Shown here piece after piece: positions 48,751 through 58,116 of a stretch of 64,000 nt of DNA (its first letter is position 1; each line of letters starts with the position of its first letter). The stretch comes from JAWWPY01 sp964412845 (GTDB lineage: Bacteria > Actinomycetota > Actinomycetes > Streptosporangiales > Streptosporangiaceae). The notes under the pieces are model-generated. The model was not told the origin of the DNA. It saw nothing but the letters and a program-made list of their open reading frames with translations, and did no database searches. The stretch covers positions 1-64,000 of the forward strand of contig CAYPQM010000010.1 of the NCBI GenBank assembly GCA_964412845.1. The letters run 5' to 3'. The position numbers were made by a program, and so were the translations under genes.

Positions 48751-49141
48751 ACGGCCGGGTCCTGGTCCCCGGCAGCACCCCTGGCCGCGCTCATCTGGAC
48801 GGCCCTCCTTGACCTGCATGGAGTTCGTCGGCCGCACCGAACAACGGCGGTTACACGAGCGTGCGGCCAGGCAAGCCGATCACCCTGCGCGATCAATGTC
48901 GGCCGGAGATGTGCGATGCCTCAGCACCCAGACGCCCCGGCGCGTTGGCGAGGTTCTACTCCGAACTGCGTTCGCGATGACAGTTCCCCGGCCGTGCAGG
49001 CCGTCTGCAGCAGCGCTCGGCCGCCGCGTGGCAGCGATGTCGATCTCGGCGGGTTGTGCGGGGCAAGCGACCCAGGCTCGACGGCGAGCGCCTGGCCCGC
49101 GGGCTTGACTCTCTCCCTGCGGGAGGCCGGACGCTCGGGCG
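48751..49141. other. Intergenic region with a possible ATPase-gene fragment
   Basis: About 390 nt. An ATG at 48818 opens MEFVGRTEQRRLHERAA, which looks like the beginning of a STAND/AAA ATPase, but nothing recognisable follows. Otherwise nothing seen. Confidence 0.4.
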
Positions 49142-49921
49142 ATGAACACTGAGTCAACGGAGATCCTGCAGGGCAAGCGCATCCTGGTCAGCGGTGGTAC
49201 GCGTGGTATGGGCGCTGCTGCTGCCGGGTTGCTGGCGCACCTGGGCGCGCAGGTCATCGTGGCCGCTCGTACCCGGCCGGACGACGCCGGTCAGTTGTCC
49301 GTCGTCGCGGACGCTGCCACGCCGGACGGCGCGCGGGCGATAGCCGACGCTGTGACACGCGACCTCGGCGGCATCGATGTGATCGTGCATTGCGTCGGCG
49401 CGTCGTTCGCCAAGCCCGGCGGCGCGCTGGCGCTGTCGGATGCTGACTGGGACGCTGCCCTGGCCACCAACCTGCTCTCTGCGGTGCGCATCGACCGGGA
49501 GCTCCTGCCCCGCATGGTCAGTCAGGGCACCGGCTCGATCGTGCACGTCTCCTCGGCCCAGTGGAAGCGCCCGAGTCCGTTGTCGCCGGCCTACGGCCCC
49601 GCGAAGGCGGCCCTGGTCAGCTACAGCAAGATGCTCGCCACGGAGTTCGCGCCCCACGGCATCCGGGTCAATGTCGTGACTCCGGGCTTCATCGCCACCA
49701 GCCTCGCGGAGCAGCGCATCGAGCAGATCCGCCAGAGTACCGGCGGGACCCGCGAGCAGGCGGTAGCCGAGCTGATCACCGCGATCGGCGGGGTGCCGCT
49801 CGGCCGGCCGGGCGATCCAGCCGAGGTGGCCAGGCTGATCGCGTTTCTCGCCTCGGATGCCGCCTCCTACATCACCGGCACGGAGATCGTTATCGACGGC
49901 GGGAACCTCCAGACGCTGTGA
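49142..49921 (+). CDS. SDR family oxidoreductase
   Basis: 259 residues. SGGTRGMG cofactor loop, HCVGAS in place of NNAG, catalytic Ser in HVSSAQW, YGPAK and VIDGGN. An insert between the active-site helix and the end (RIEQIRQSTGGTREQ) resembles that of 3-oxoacyl reductases acting on larger substrates. Start ATG 49142. Its end is 7 nt from the stop of the convergent NTF2-like gene. Confidence 0.87.
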   Translation: MNTESTEILQGKRILVSGGTRGMGAAAAGLLAHLGAQVIVAARTRPDDAGQLSVVADAATPDGARAIADAVTRDLGGIDVIVHCVGASFAKPGGALALSDADWDAALATNLLSAVRIDRELLPRMVSQGTGSIVHVSSAQWKRPSPLSPAYGPAKAALVSYSKMLATEFAPHGIRVNVVTPGFIATSLAEQRIEQIRQSTGGTREQAVAELITAIGGVPLGRPGDPAEVARLIAFLASDAASYITGTEIVIDGGNLQTL

Positions 49922-49927
49922 GGCCGG

Positions 49928-50284
49928 TCACGGCTCGATCGTGAGCCGGCTGATCCGTCCCTCGCGCAGCGTGAACTTGAACTGCAGGTCGGCGACCCCG
50001 CCGGGGAAGTTGCCCTCCAGGTGATGGATCGCCACGTAGCGCTCGTCATCGATGCGGCGGGCGCCGGTCAGCTCAATCGTGTAGGTGTACTCGCTGGCGG
50101 CGGTGGCCAGCCAGTCCCGGATCTGCTGGGGACCGCGGTAGGTGTGGCCCTCGTCGACCGCGACGGCGTCCTCGGTGTAGTAGCCGACCGCGGTGTCGAG
50201 GTCGCGGGCCTGGTGCGCGACGAGATAGCTGCTGATCGACGCGGGCAGCTGGCTCAGGGGGATGGTCTCGGCGGAACTGGTCAC
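49928..50284 (-). CDS. SnoaL/NTF2-like protein
   Basis: 118 residues, a single alpha+beta cone fold: SSYLVAHQARDLDTAVGYYTEDAVAVDEGHTYRG then IRDWL and a run of beta-strands. These proteins are polyketide cyclases, isomerases or binding proteins. GTG 50284 has GGAAGGAAT upstream. Divergent from the MerR gene, with MerR-type promoter elements for both directions, so it is the likely regulated target. Confidence 0.85.
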   Translation of the reverse strand: MTSSAETIPLSQLPASISSYLVAHQARDLDTAVGYYTEDAVAVDEGHTYRGPQQIRDWLATAASEYTYTIELTGARRIDDERYVAIHHLEGNFPGGVADLQFKFTLREGRISRLTIEP

Positions 50285-50319
50285 GGCATTCCTTCCGGTG
50301 GCGATCTGCTGACCTGTTC

Positions 50320-50350
50320 ACCGTGGAGCCTCCCGCTGCGGGAGGGTCAA
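50320..50350 (-). promoter_or_regulatory. MerR-type promoter for the NTF2-like gene
   Basis: On the minus strand TTGACC (50350-50345) and CACGGT (50325-50320) are 19 nt apart, the long spacer typical of MerR-activated promoters. Inside the spacer is the perfect inverted repeat CCTCCCGC-T-GCGGGAGG (50329-50345). Confidence 0.75.
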
Positions 50351-50365
50351 GCCGCAGGGGCCCAG

Positions 50366-50396
50366 TTGACCCTCCTGCGGGGAGAGGGTGCACAGT
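50366..50396 (+). promoter_or_regulatory. MerR-type promoter for the merR-like gene
   Basis: TTGACC (50366-50371) and CACAGT (50391-50396) with a 19-nt spacer that holds ACCCTC-9 nt-GAGGGT. The expected transcription start falls at or next to the GTG at 50403, so the message may be leaderless. Confidence 0.72.
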
Positions 50397-50402
50397 GGCA
50401 GG

Positions 50403-51215
50403 GTGCAGCAGGGCCTGACCATTGGGGAGTTCGCGCAGCTGACCCACCTGAGTGTGCGAACCCTGCGCCGTTATCACGAGTCTGGCCTGCTGGCGCCGGC
50501 CACGGTCGACCCGTCGAGCGGCTACCGCTACTACACCAGTGCGCAGATCCCGTCCGCGCAAGTGATCCACCGGCTGCGGGAACTGGACGTGCCGCTCGCC
50601 GAGGTGGGCGAGATCCTGGCGACCGAGGACCCTCAGGAACGAGCCGAGCTGATCGTCGGCCACCTGCAGCGGCTGGAGGCCCGGCTCGACCGCACCCGGG
50701 CGGCGGTCACGTCGCTGCGCCAGCTCCTGCGGCCGGACGTCGAGCAACTCCAGGTGCGGCTGCGCTCGCTGCCGGCGCGGACGGTCGCCGGGATCAGCGG
50801 CACCGTCGATCATGCCGACATGCTGGCCTGGTATGACGCCGCTATGGCTGAGCTGGACGAAGCCGTCGCAGGCTGCGAAGCGTCCGGGCCACCCGGTGGC
50901 CGGTACGCCAACGAGCTGTTCACGGCCGGCTACGGCGACGTCCTGGTCTACTGTCCAGCGGCGGGGCCGCCTGTCCGTGGCCGGGTCGCCCCGGTCGTGC
51001 TGCCGCCTGTGGAGCTGGCCAGCACGGTGCACCACGGGCCGCACGACGACATCGACGTCACCTACGGGCGCCTCGGGGCATGGGTCGTCGAGCACGCCCT
51101 GGCCGTCGACGGGCCCATCCACGAGACCTACCTCGTCGGCCCCCGGGACGACCCGGAGCCGGGAGCCTGGCGCACCGAGATCGGCTGGCCCATCTTCCGG
51201 CTGGCGCCCCGCTGA
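50403..51215 (+). CDS. MerR family regulator with GyrI-like effector domain
   Basis: 270 residues. N-terminal MerR winged helix LTIGEFAQLTHLSVRTLRRYHESGLL and SGYRYYTSAQ, a coiled-coil dimerisation helix (about 75-120), then a GyrI/BmrR-like ligand domain (VRLRSLPARTVAGISGTV... TYLVGPRDD...WRTEIGWPIF). Such regulators bind hydrophobic cations or drugs and twist promoters with 19-nt spacers. GTG 50403 is chosen because it coincides with the predicted transcription start; a GTG at 50388 would lie inside the promoter. Confidence 0.9.
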   Translation: MQQGLTIGEFAQLTHLSVRTLRRYHESGLLAPATVDPSSGYRYYTSAQIPSAQVIHRLRELDVPLAEVGEILATEDPQERAELIVGHLQRLEARLDRTRAAVTSLRQLLRPDVEQLQVRLRSLPARTVAGISGTVDHADMLAWYDAAMAELDEAVAGCEASGPPGGRYANELFTAGYGDVLVYCPAAGPPVRGRVAPVVLPPVELASTVHHGPHDDIDVTYGRLGAWVVEHALAVDGPIHETYLVGPRDDPEPGAWRTEIGWPIFRLAPR

Positions 51216-51377
51216 CCAACCAGTCCATCCGGTCAGGTGGGGTGAGCGGCCTGACATTCCATGACCGCCGATATGGGCGGCTGGTGGATCCGGGGCGCTG
51301 GTCGAGGGCGGCACGCATATTAGGGTGGTCGGCCTAGCGATCGTCCGGCGGGCTATCTGCCCCGGAGATGTGAGGTT

Positions 51378-52448
51378 TCAGACCACTGGTACTGGCTGCT
51401 GGCGGAACCGCTGGGCGTCTGCGCCGAACGCGAATGACTGGCCTTCGTCGTGAGTGATGGCGCTGACCTGGGTCAGCCGGTCGTACTGCGCCGCGCTCAG
51501 GGTCAGCTCGAGCGCGGCGAGGTAGTCGTGGAGCTGCCCTGTGGTACGAGGGCCGATGACGGGTACCAGCGCGGTAGCGGAGCGGGCTGCCCGCTCCATC
51601 AGCCAGGCGGTGGCTACTTGGCCGGCCGTGGCGCCGGTCTCCCCGGCTATGGCGACGACGGTGTCCAGGACGGCCGTGAGCTGGGCGGTGTCCTCGGTGC
51701 GGACGCCGCGGCCCCACGCGGCGAGCCGTCCACCCGTGCCCTGGCGGTATTTGCCGGTGAGCAGGCCGCCGCCCAGCGGGGCGTACAGGCAGGCGCCCAG
51801 CCCGAATGCCTCGGCGGCGGGCAGCAGTTCCTGGTCGGCAGCGCGGTTGGCCAGGCTGTATTCGTATTGGACGCCCACCAGGGAACTGCTGCCTCGCAGC
51901 CGCGCGGTGGTCGCGGCGGAAGCGACCCGCCATGCCGGGAAGTTCGACAGGCCGCCATAGAGGATCTTCCCGGCGTGCACCAGGTCGTCGAAGGTGGCCA
52001 GGATCTCCTCCACCGGGGTGACGGCGTCCGGCAGGTGCACCCAGTACAGGTCGACGTGATCCGTGCGCAGCCGCCTCAGGCTGGCCTCCAGCGACCGGAC
52101 CGCGATGCGCCTGCTGTTCCCCGTGGCGCTGACGCCAGCGCCCGCCGCGGCGCTGCGGGTGTATTTAGTGGCCAGGACGAAGTCGTCGCGGCGCCCGGCC
52201 AGGAACTCGCCGGTCAGTTCCTCGGCGCTGCCGCCCTGGTAGGCATCGGCGGTGTCCAGGAAGGTGCCCCCGGCCTCGGCGAAGGCCTCGAAGATAGCGC
52301 GGGCCTGGGCCGGCTCGGCCCGGGCGCCGGGCCCGGCGCCGAAGTTCGCCGTGCCCAGGGCAAGTTCCGATACCCGCAGGCCGGTCAGCCGGCCGAATGT
52401 CCGGTAGCGAAGCACGCCTGCCGTCCGCGGGGCGGGATCTGTGGTCAT
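51378..52448 (-). CDS. Aldo/keto reductase
   Basis: 356 residues, TIM-barrel AKR. The tetrad is visible as Asp and Tyr in DTADAYQGG, Lys in LATKYT and His in DLYWVHLPD. Near the C-terminus PVIGPRTTGQL is the NADPH-binding region. Reduces aldehydes or ketones. Start ATG 52448 with AGGA upstream. Divergent from the TetR gene, which is its likely regulator. Confidence 0.9.
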   Translation of the reverse strand: MTTDPAPRTAGVLRYRTFGRLTGLRVSELALGTANFGAGPGARAEPAQARAIFEAFAEAGGTFLDTADAYQGGSAEELTGEFLAGRRDDFVLATKYTRSAAAGAGVSATGNSRRIAVRSLEASLRRLRTDHVDLYWVHLPDAVTPVEEILATFDDLVHAGKILYGGLSNFPAWRVASAATTARLRGSSSLVGVQYEYSLANRAADQELLPAAEAFGLGACLYAPLGGGLLTGKYRQGTGGRLAAWGRGVRTEDTAQLTAVLDTVVAIAGETGATAGQVATAWLMERAARSATALVPVIGPRTTGQLHDYLAALELTLSAAQYDRLTQVSAITHDEGQSFAFGADAQRFRQQPVPVV

Positions 52449-52551
52449 GGCGGGCAGGTCCTGTCGTCAGCGGGCAGCGGGAGGCGTCCTGGGGCAGGGC
52501 TGAGCATATCAGCTAACGTGAGGCCCCCCTCCGTTTGGTACTGTAAGCAGG

Positions 52552-53238
52552 ATGAGCGCCAGCCCGGGAACACCGCGCGCGCTGCGCAGCGACGGCCTGC
52601 GCAACCGCGAGGCCCTGCTGGTCGCGGCCCGTGAAACATTCGCCGAGCACGGGCTGAACGCCTCCCTGCAGCAAGTGGCCCGCGCGGCGGGCGTGGCCAT
52701 CGGCACCCTCTACCGGCACTTCCCGACCAGGGACGATCTCCTGGTCGCGGTGTTCGCCGACAAGCTGCGCATCGTCGCAGACACCGGCGAGCAGGCGCTG
52801 GCCTGTGAGGATGCCTGGGAAGGATTCGTGCTGTTCCTGGAGACCCTGTGCGGCCTGCAGGCCGGGGACCTGGGATTCAACGAACTGGCCTCGGCTGACC
52901 GGCCAGCCACCGGGGATGCCGCGCGCGTGCGGGCCCGCATCCACCAATTGTGGAGGAGCCTGCTCACCCGCGCCCAGGAACACGGGGCCGTACGGCCCGA
53001 CCTCGTCCTCAACGACATGTTCGTCCTGCTCTGGTCCCACAGCCGGATCATCGGGGCAACCTACGGCGTGGCACCCCGCGCATGGCGGCGGCACCTGCAC
53101 CTCATGCTGGACGCCTACCGTGCCGAGCGCGCCCACCCGCTGCCCGAGGCCGCCCTGACCGACCATCAGATGAAGCTGGCCACCGCCCGCCTCCTTGGCG
53201 CCCCCGGGCCAGCCAGCGAGCACCATCCCGCCAGCTAG
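52552..53238 (+). CDS. TetR family transcriptional regulator
   Basis: 228 residues. HTH region REALLVAARETFAEHGLNAS, LQQVARAAGVAIGTLYRHFPTRDDLL is classical TetR. The C-terminal ligand domain is helical with the SRIIGATYG segment. Divergent from the aldo/keto reductase gene, 103 nt apart, so it probably represses that gene. Confidence 0.9.
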   Translation: MSASPGTPRALRSDGLRNREALLVAARETFAEHGLNASLQQVARAAGVAIGTLYRHFPTRDDLLVAVFADKLRIVADTGEQALACEDAWEGFVLFLETLCGLQAGDLGFNELASADRPATGDAARVRARIHQLWRSLLTRAQEHGAVRPDLVLNDMFVLLWSHSRIIGATYGVAPRAWRRHLHLMLDAYRAERAHPLPEAALTDHQMKLATARLLGAPGPASEHHPAS

Positions 53239-53559
53239 CCCCGGCAAGACCACCAGGCACAGGCAATGCCGTTACGAGGTACCAGACCCGCCTAGCCAAG
53301 GCGACACGGCACCCATCCCCGGCCCACCGGAATAGCCACTGACCTGCTGTTCCTGCATTTCCGCAGCGTGAATACCGCGCTCTGTCCGTGTGGCGTCCGT
53401 AGTCCCGGAGAGTGCCTGGTCAGCACGACGCAGGTTCTGGATCATGTCCCATCAAGTCCAGCTGAGTCCCCCGCATCCTTGCCCGCCGAATACGGTCCGG
53501 GTGCAGCATCGCCAACGCGTGGCCCCGATCCGTTGGTGCACCGGGTCCGCGCGGATCGG
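53239..53559. other. Intergenic region, nothing recognised
   Basis: About 320 nt between the convergent TetR and GH35 genes. I expected a terminator but see no strong hairpin. Confidence 0.5.
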
Positions 53560-56500
53560 TCACGTGCAGGTGAGGGTCGGTATTGCCCAGTCGCCGTGGT
53601 CGTTGCCGTTGCCGTCGCCTGCATCGCCGACGATGAGGTCCAGGACCTGGGCGCCGGTGACGTCGACGTCGAGCGACGTAGCCGGCTGGTGCCCGCGGAT
53701 GGTCGGGGTCGTCGCCAGGGTCTTGCCGTCGGCGGCCACGCTGAAGGTCACCGTGCCCGCTCCGTTCTGCTCATCGTCGACACCGACCATGGCGGTGAAC
53801 CGTGTGCAGTGCCCGCCGAGGTAGATCTCGACGTCGCTGATCGCGTTGGTGCCGAGGCCCTTGGCGTAGGTGGCGCCGTTGATGGTGATCGGGTGGCCGT
53901 CGCCTGCGGCCTGCTCGCCGTTGCTGGTGTCGCGCTCGACCGGCCCCCAGCCGTTGGTGGCCGACAGGAAGGGCAGGTCGCTGACCGCGTCAGTGCCGGG
54001 CGGCGGGGGCGGCGGCACCGACCGGATGATCCGCTCGTCGGAGTTGCTCGCCGGGCGGGCGCGCTGGGTGTACCTGATGACCGCGGTGAGGGCCGAGGCC
54101 GGAGCCAGCTGGCCGGAGGCCGTCTGGACCTGCCAGGTGAACGTGGCCGAGCCGCCGGGATGTACCACGTTCACCGCCGCCGGGCTGGCAGGCCCGGCCG
54201 TCCACCCGTCGGGCAGGTTCAGCGACGCGGTGAGGCCGGTCGCGTTCGGGGTGTCGGCCGGCACGGTCACCGTCGCTGTGGCCGTGAACGTCTGCCCGGC
54301 CTGGACATCGTCAGGCACCTGGAGGTCGACGGCCGTGCCCGGCGGCTTGGGCATCGCGTACTTGCGCGGGTCGTAGCGCGGGCTGTCGTTCTGCGCGACC
54401 CTCAGCGGCGACGCGTAGCTGCCGTAGTTGGTGAGCGAGACCTGGCCCAGCCCGCCGGTCGAGCCATCCAGATTCCACACGGCGATCGCGATGCTGTTCG
54501 TACCGTCGGGGTTGAGGATGCCGTTCGGCACCGGGAAGCTGTGCTGCGGCCCCTTGTAGTTGACGTAGTTGCCGACCTGCCAGCCGTTCACGAACAGTGT
54601 CGCCCGGTATTGGCGGGACGGGTCGTCGCTGATCGTCAGCCCGAGGGAGGTGTCCTGCCCCTTCGGCAGGTGCAGGGCGACATTGGTGCGGTACCACGAC
54701 ACACCCGGCGTGGTGTCGGTCGTCGGCAGGGTGACCGGCGTCCAGCTGCCATCCGGGTAGCCGGGCAGCGACCAGCCGGCCCGCTCACCGTAGAGGCCGC
54801 CGGTCGATAGCGGGCCGCGTACCGGGTCGATCATGTCCTCGCCGCCGCGCACCCCCTGCAGCCTCCAGGTGATCGAGGTCAGCGGGGCGCCGGTGAGCGA
54901 GGCGCTGGTAAGCCCGCGGGCGGCCTTGTTGCCGTTGGTGGAGTTGTAGTCCTCCTCGTGGCCCATGTTCACCGTGAGCACTGAGAGGATGTTGTCGCCG
55001 CTGGACTTCAGCGCGCCAGCCGGGAAAGTGAAGTTGGCGCTGCCGGTGGTGGAGCTGCCGAGGAAGGTGCCGTTGAGCCAGGCCGAGAAGGCCTGCGCCC
55101 CGCCGCCGGAGTCCGAGACGAGGTGGATGCCGGTCTCGTTGCCGCTGGCGCGGAACCGCCCGCGGTACCAGGTGTTGCCGGTGTGGAAGCCGTAGTCATC
55201 CGCGTAGAGCACCGGCAGGGTGTTCACCCCGCTGACACTGTTGGTGGTCATCTTGTCGGCCACCTGCCAGCTGGAGTCGTCGAAACCCGGCTGCGCTTCC
55301 GGAGACTCCTTCTGATGCTTCCAGTTCGCCAGGTCGGGAAGCGAGATCGAAGCGGCCGTCGGTATCGCCCCGGTGAGGCTGCCGGCGGGCGTGAGCTTGG
55401 TATGCACCGCCTGGCCGTTCCAGGTGACTGCTGAGGCCGAGGTGAAGACCTCGATGTCCGGGTCGGTGCCGGTGTCACCGGTCAGCGCGACCGTGCGGCC
55501 GTGGTCGCTGCTCGCCGCAGTGCGCAGCAGGTGGGTTCCGCGCACCAGCACCGGGCCGGCTGCGGTGTCCTGCTGCCAGAACGTCTCGGCGGTCGCCTTG
55601 TCGGCGAGCAGGAGCAGCAGCGGGCGTGAGCCGCCGCCGGAGATTGTGACCCAGGTCAGGCCGTCGTGGGTGTAGTTAAGCCGGAGGTCTCCGGTGGCGG
55701 GGTCCCACGTCGTGGCCACCGCGCCGCCGCTCGCTTGCACGGCCGGCCGCGACGCGTAACGCAGCACCGTCTCGCCGTCGCTGCCCTGGTCGCCGTAGAG
55801 CACCGCGACGTCACGGTCCCCGATCGTCGCGTTCGTCATGATCTCCGATGTCGAGTACTGCAGCTGCGAGTCGCCGAGCTTGTAGTTGGCGACGATGATG
55901 TGCGAGTCGCGCCCGTCCAGGGTGATCGCGGTGCCCGGCTGCTGCGGCACCACCGGGTAGGTGGGGTTGGTCGCGGCCGATCCGGTCGGCACGTCGATGG
56001 CGTCGACCGACACGTAGTTGTCCGTCGAGCCTGCGCTGTGTGTCCCGTCGACGACGATCTTGAGGGTATGCGGCCCGTCGGCGAGCCCGCTCGCGGCGAA
56101 CAGCACGGCCTCGTTCTGGCTGCCGGACGCGTCGACGGTGGCCTGCTTCGTGCCGTCCACGTAGACGTCGGCCAGGCCGTGGTTGCTGGTCCGCGGGCCG
56201 ATCCAGCGGACCGCGGTTCCGCTGAACGGGACAGTGAGCGAGTCGCCGGCCTGGTTGGAGAACGACTCGGTGTTCTGGTAGTCGCCGCCGGTGTAGCTCT
56301 GATTGGCCACGTGCGACCAGCTGCCCGAGTACTCCAGCGCCGGATCGGTGTCGTCGTAGGTGTAGGTGACGTTCGCGGCGGGCTGGGCGTTGAAGTCGAT
56401 GGAGATGTGCGTGGTGTCCACCGACGCGGACGTGGAGTTGGCGTGCCGCAGGACGTGGAACTGCGTCCTGGTGTCCGGGTTCATCCGCGCCGTGTCGATG

Positions 56501-57726
56501 ATCGCGGGGTTGTCCGGCGGCGTCACGTTGATCCGGTCGGTCTTGGTCAGCGGCGCGACTGCGTGGGTGAAGTAGCCGATGAGCTTGTCCTCGTAGTACT
56601 TCGGGTCGAGCTGGCGGGTCTCGCGGATCGCCGCGCCGTAGTCGTAGGAGGTGTAGTTCTCCGGCTCACCGAGCCAGCCCCAGTTCGTCCCGCCGTAGGT
56701 CATGTAGAAGCTCTGAGCGGTCGCTCCGACGGCGATGTTCTGCTTGTAGAACACGTCGGCGAACTGGTCGTTGATCAGCTGCGCGCACTTGTCGTAGCCG
56801 GGCCCGCCCCACGGGTCGAACGCGCCGCCCTGGAACTCCGGCGTGTACAGCGGCCGCCCCGCGGGGTGGTCGTAGCTGATGTCCGGGACACCGTTCCACG
56901 CGGTTGGGTTGGAGCAGTTGAAGCCCTGCGGGTACGAGTCCGGGCCGTCTATATCGAGCGCGCCGACGCCGGAGTTGAAGGTGCCGTTGTTGTTGCCGGT
57001 CAGGGGCACGGTGATGCCGTCCGCGCGCGCCTTGTCCTCAAGGTGCTGCATATAGGCGCGGCCCGCGGCCGAGCCGTTGTAGTACTCGTTCTCGACCTGG
57101 TAGGCGATCACCGGCCCGGTGCCATTGGTCAGCTGGTGCCGGGCGAGAATGCGGTCGATCTGCGTCATCCACTCGTCGGAGTACTTGAGGAACTGCGGGT
57201 CGTCGCTGCGGTTCGCGCCCGGCTCGGTCGACATCCAGCCGGGCAGGCCGCCGCCGTCGACCTCGGCGTTGATGTAGGGCGCCGGGCGGGCGATCACGTA
57301 GATCCCGGCCTCCTGCGCCATGTCGAGCAGCTTGTCCACGTCGCGCACGCCGGTGAAGTCGTAGACGCCCGGCGCCGGCGAGTGGTAGCCCCAGTCGAAA
57401 TAGATCGATGCCGCGTTGAACCCGGCCGCCTTCATCTTCTGGAAGATGTCAAGCCAGAGGCCAGGACTCGGCAGCCGGAAGTAGTGGAACTCTCCGGACC
57501 AGATGTAAGTCCGCTTGCCATCGATCAGAAACGAGTAGCCGTCGAAGCTGACGGTGTGCGAGGTGCCGGCGGCCGGCGCGGGCGACCCTGGGACGGCCGG
57601 GTGCGCTGCCGCGGGCCGTACCGCTCCCGCGAGCGCGATAACGAGCGCTGTCGCGGCGAGCAGCGTGAGGAGCAGGCGCCTCACTCTGCGCGCTCCGACC
57701 GGCTGGCCAACCTGGTTCGTGCGCAT
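53560..57726 (-). CDS. Secreted GH35 family beta-galactosidase-like glycoside hydrolase
   Basis: 1388 residues. Signal peptide (RRVRRLLLTLLAATALVIAL... AAAHPA). The catalytic GH35 TIM barrel spans about 60-400: IWSGEFHYFRLP, acid/base E214 in VENEYY and nucleophile E297 in TPEFQGG. Several beta-sandwich domains follow, including a jelly-roll module with VYVDGT near residue 540, lectin-like regions (WLNGTFLGSS, VNGWQVGNYV), a NEW3-type domain (AGQTFTATATVTVPADTP) and a C-terminal NPCBM-like domain (NGATYAKGLGTNA). It should remove beta-linked galactose from plant polysaccharides outside the cell. GGAGG before ATG 57726 sets the start. No transporter or regulator for galactosides is adjacent. 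Confidence 0.9.
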   Translation of the reverse strand: MRTNQVGQPVGARRVRRLLLTLLAATALVIALAGAVRPAAAHPAVPGSPAPAAGTSHTVSFDGYSFLIDGKRTYIWSGEFHYFRLPSPGLWLDIFQKMKAAGFNAASIYFDWGYHSPAPGVYDFTGVRDVDKLLDMAQEAGIYVIARPAPYINAEVDGGGLPGWMSTEPGANRSDDPQFLKYSDEWMTQIDRILARHQLTNGTGPVIAYQVENEYYNGSAAGRAYMQHLEDKARADGITVPLTGNNNGTFNSGVGALDIDGPDSYPQGFNCSNPTAWNGVPDISYDHPAGRPLYTPEFQGGAFDPWGGPGYDKCAQLINDQFADVFYKQNIAVGATAQSFYMTYGGTNWGWLGEPENYTSYDYGAAIRETRQLDPKYYEDKLIGYFTHAVAPLTKTDRINVTPPDNPAIIDTARMNPDTRTQFHVLRHANSTSASVDTTHISIDFNAQPAANVTYTYDDTDPALEYSGSWSHVANQSYTGGDYQNTESFSNQAGDSLTVPFSGTAVRWIGPRTSNHGLADVYVDGTKQATVDASGSQNEAVLFAASGLADGPHTLKIVVDGTHSAGSTDNYVSVDAIDVPTGSAATNPTYPVVPQQPGTAITLDGRDSHIIVANYKLGDSQLQYSTSEIMTNATIGDRDVAVLYGDQGSDGETVLRYASRPAVQASGGAVATTWDPATGDLRLNYTHDGLTWVTISGGGSRPLLLLLADKATAETFWQQDTAAGPVLVRGTHLLRTAASSDHGRTVALTGDTGTDPDIEVFTSASAVTWNGQAVHTKLTPAGSLTGAIPTAASISLPDLANWKHQKESPEAQPGFDDSSWQVADKMTTNSVSGVNTLPVLYADDYGFHTGNTWYRGRFRASGNETGIHLVSDSGGGAQAFSAWLNGTFLGSSTTGSANFTFPAGALKSSGDNILSVLTVNMGHEEDYNSTNGNKAARGLTSASLTGAPLTSITWRLQGVRGGEDMIDPVRGPLSTGGLYGERAGWSLPGYPDGSWTPVTLPTTDTTPGVSWYRTNVALHLPKGQDTSLGLTISDDPSRQYRATLFVNGWQVGNYVNYKGPQHSFPVPNGILNPDGTNSIAIAVWNLDGSTGGLGQVSLTNYGSYASPLRVAQNDSPRYDPRKYAMPKPPGTAVDLQVPDDVQAGQTFTATATVTVPADTPNATGLTASLNLPDGWTAGPASPAAVNVVHPGGSATFTWQVQTASGQLAPASALTAVIRYTQRARPASNSDERIIRSVPPPPPPGTDAVSDLPFLSATNGWGPVERDTSNGEQAAGDGHPITINGATYAKGLGTNAISDVEIYLGGHCTRFTAMVGVDDEQNGAGTVTFSVAADGKTLATTPTIRGHQPATSLDVDVTGAQVLDLIVGDAGDGNGNDHGDWAIPTLTCT

Positions 57727-58116
57727 GGCGCCTCCGGGTCCCGAACTGCCTCGACAACACCACCAAACATGGTCAGACAGATCCAAACGTTAAGACGATC
57801 CGCCAATCCGTACAAGGGAGGTGGCCATCCCATATTCGCCCGCATGCCCAGCGGACAGCAGCCCGTCGGCGCCCATGGCCTCCGAAACCCGCAGCGGTTT
57901 CAGCGCTAGCAAGGAAATGGCGCGAGTTTCTTCTGCCCCGCGTTGCTGACCGAGGCGCGCATATACGGGTGATCGGCGCGCTGATCCGCGTAGTCGGGCA
58001 GGCTGGCCTCCTCCGGCCCCGGCATCCAGGCATCCGGCGTGAGCCCGGCCAGTCCCGGGGCCAGCCCGGCACGCCGGGACTGATCCTTAGCGCCGCTCTG
58101 ACAGGCCGACTGGCTT
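57727..58116. other. Intergenic region upstream of the GH35 gene
   Basis: About 390 nt holding the GH35 promoter and the 3' side of the response regulator gene. No gene seen. Confidence 0.5.

Noticed and set aside
55666..57909. Plus-strand open frame of 747 codons antisense to the GH35 gene
   Set aside because: Val/Arg/Gly repetitive composition mirrors the coding bias of the GH35 gene; no domain.
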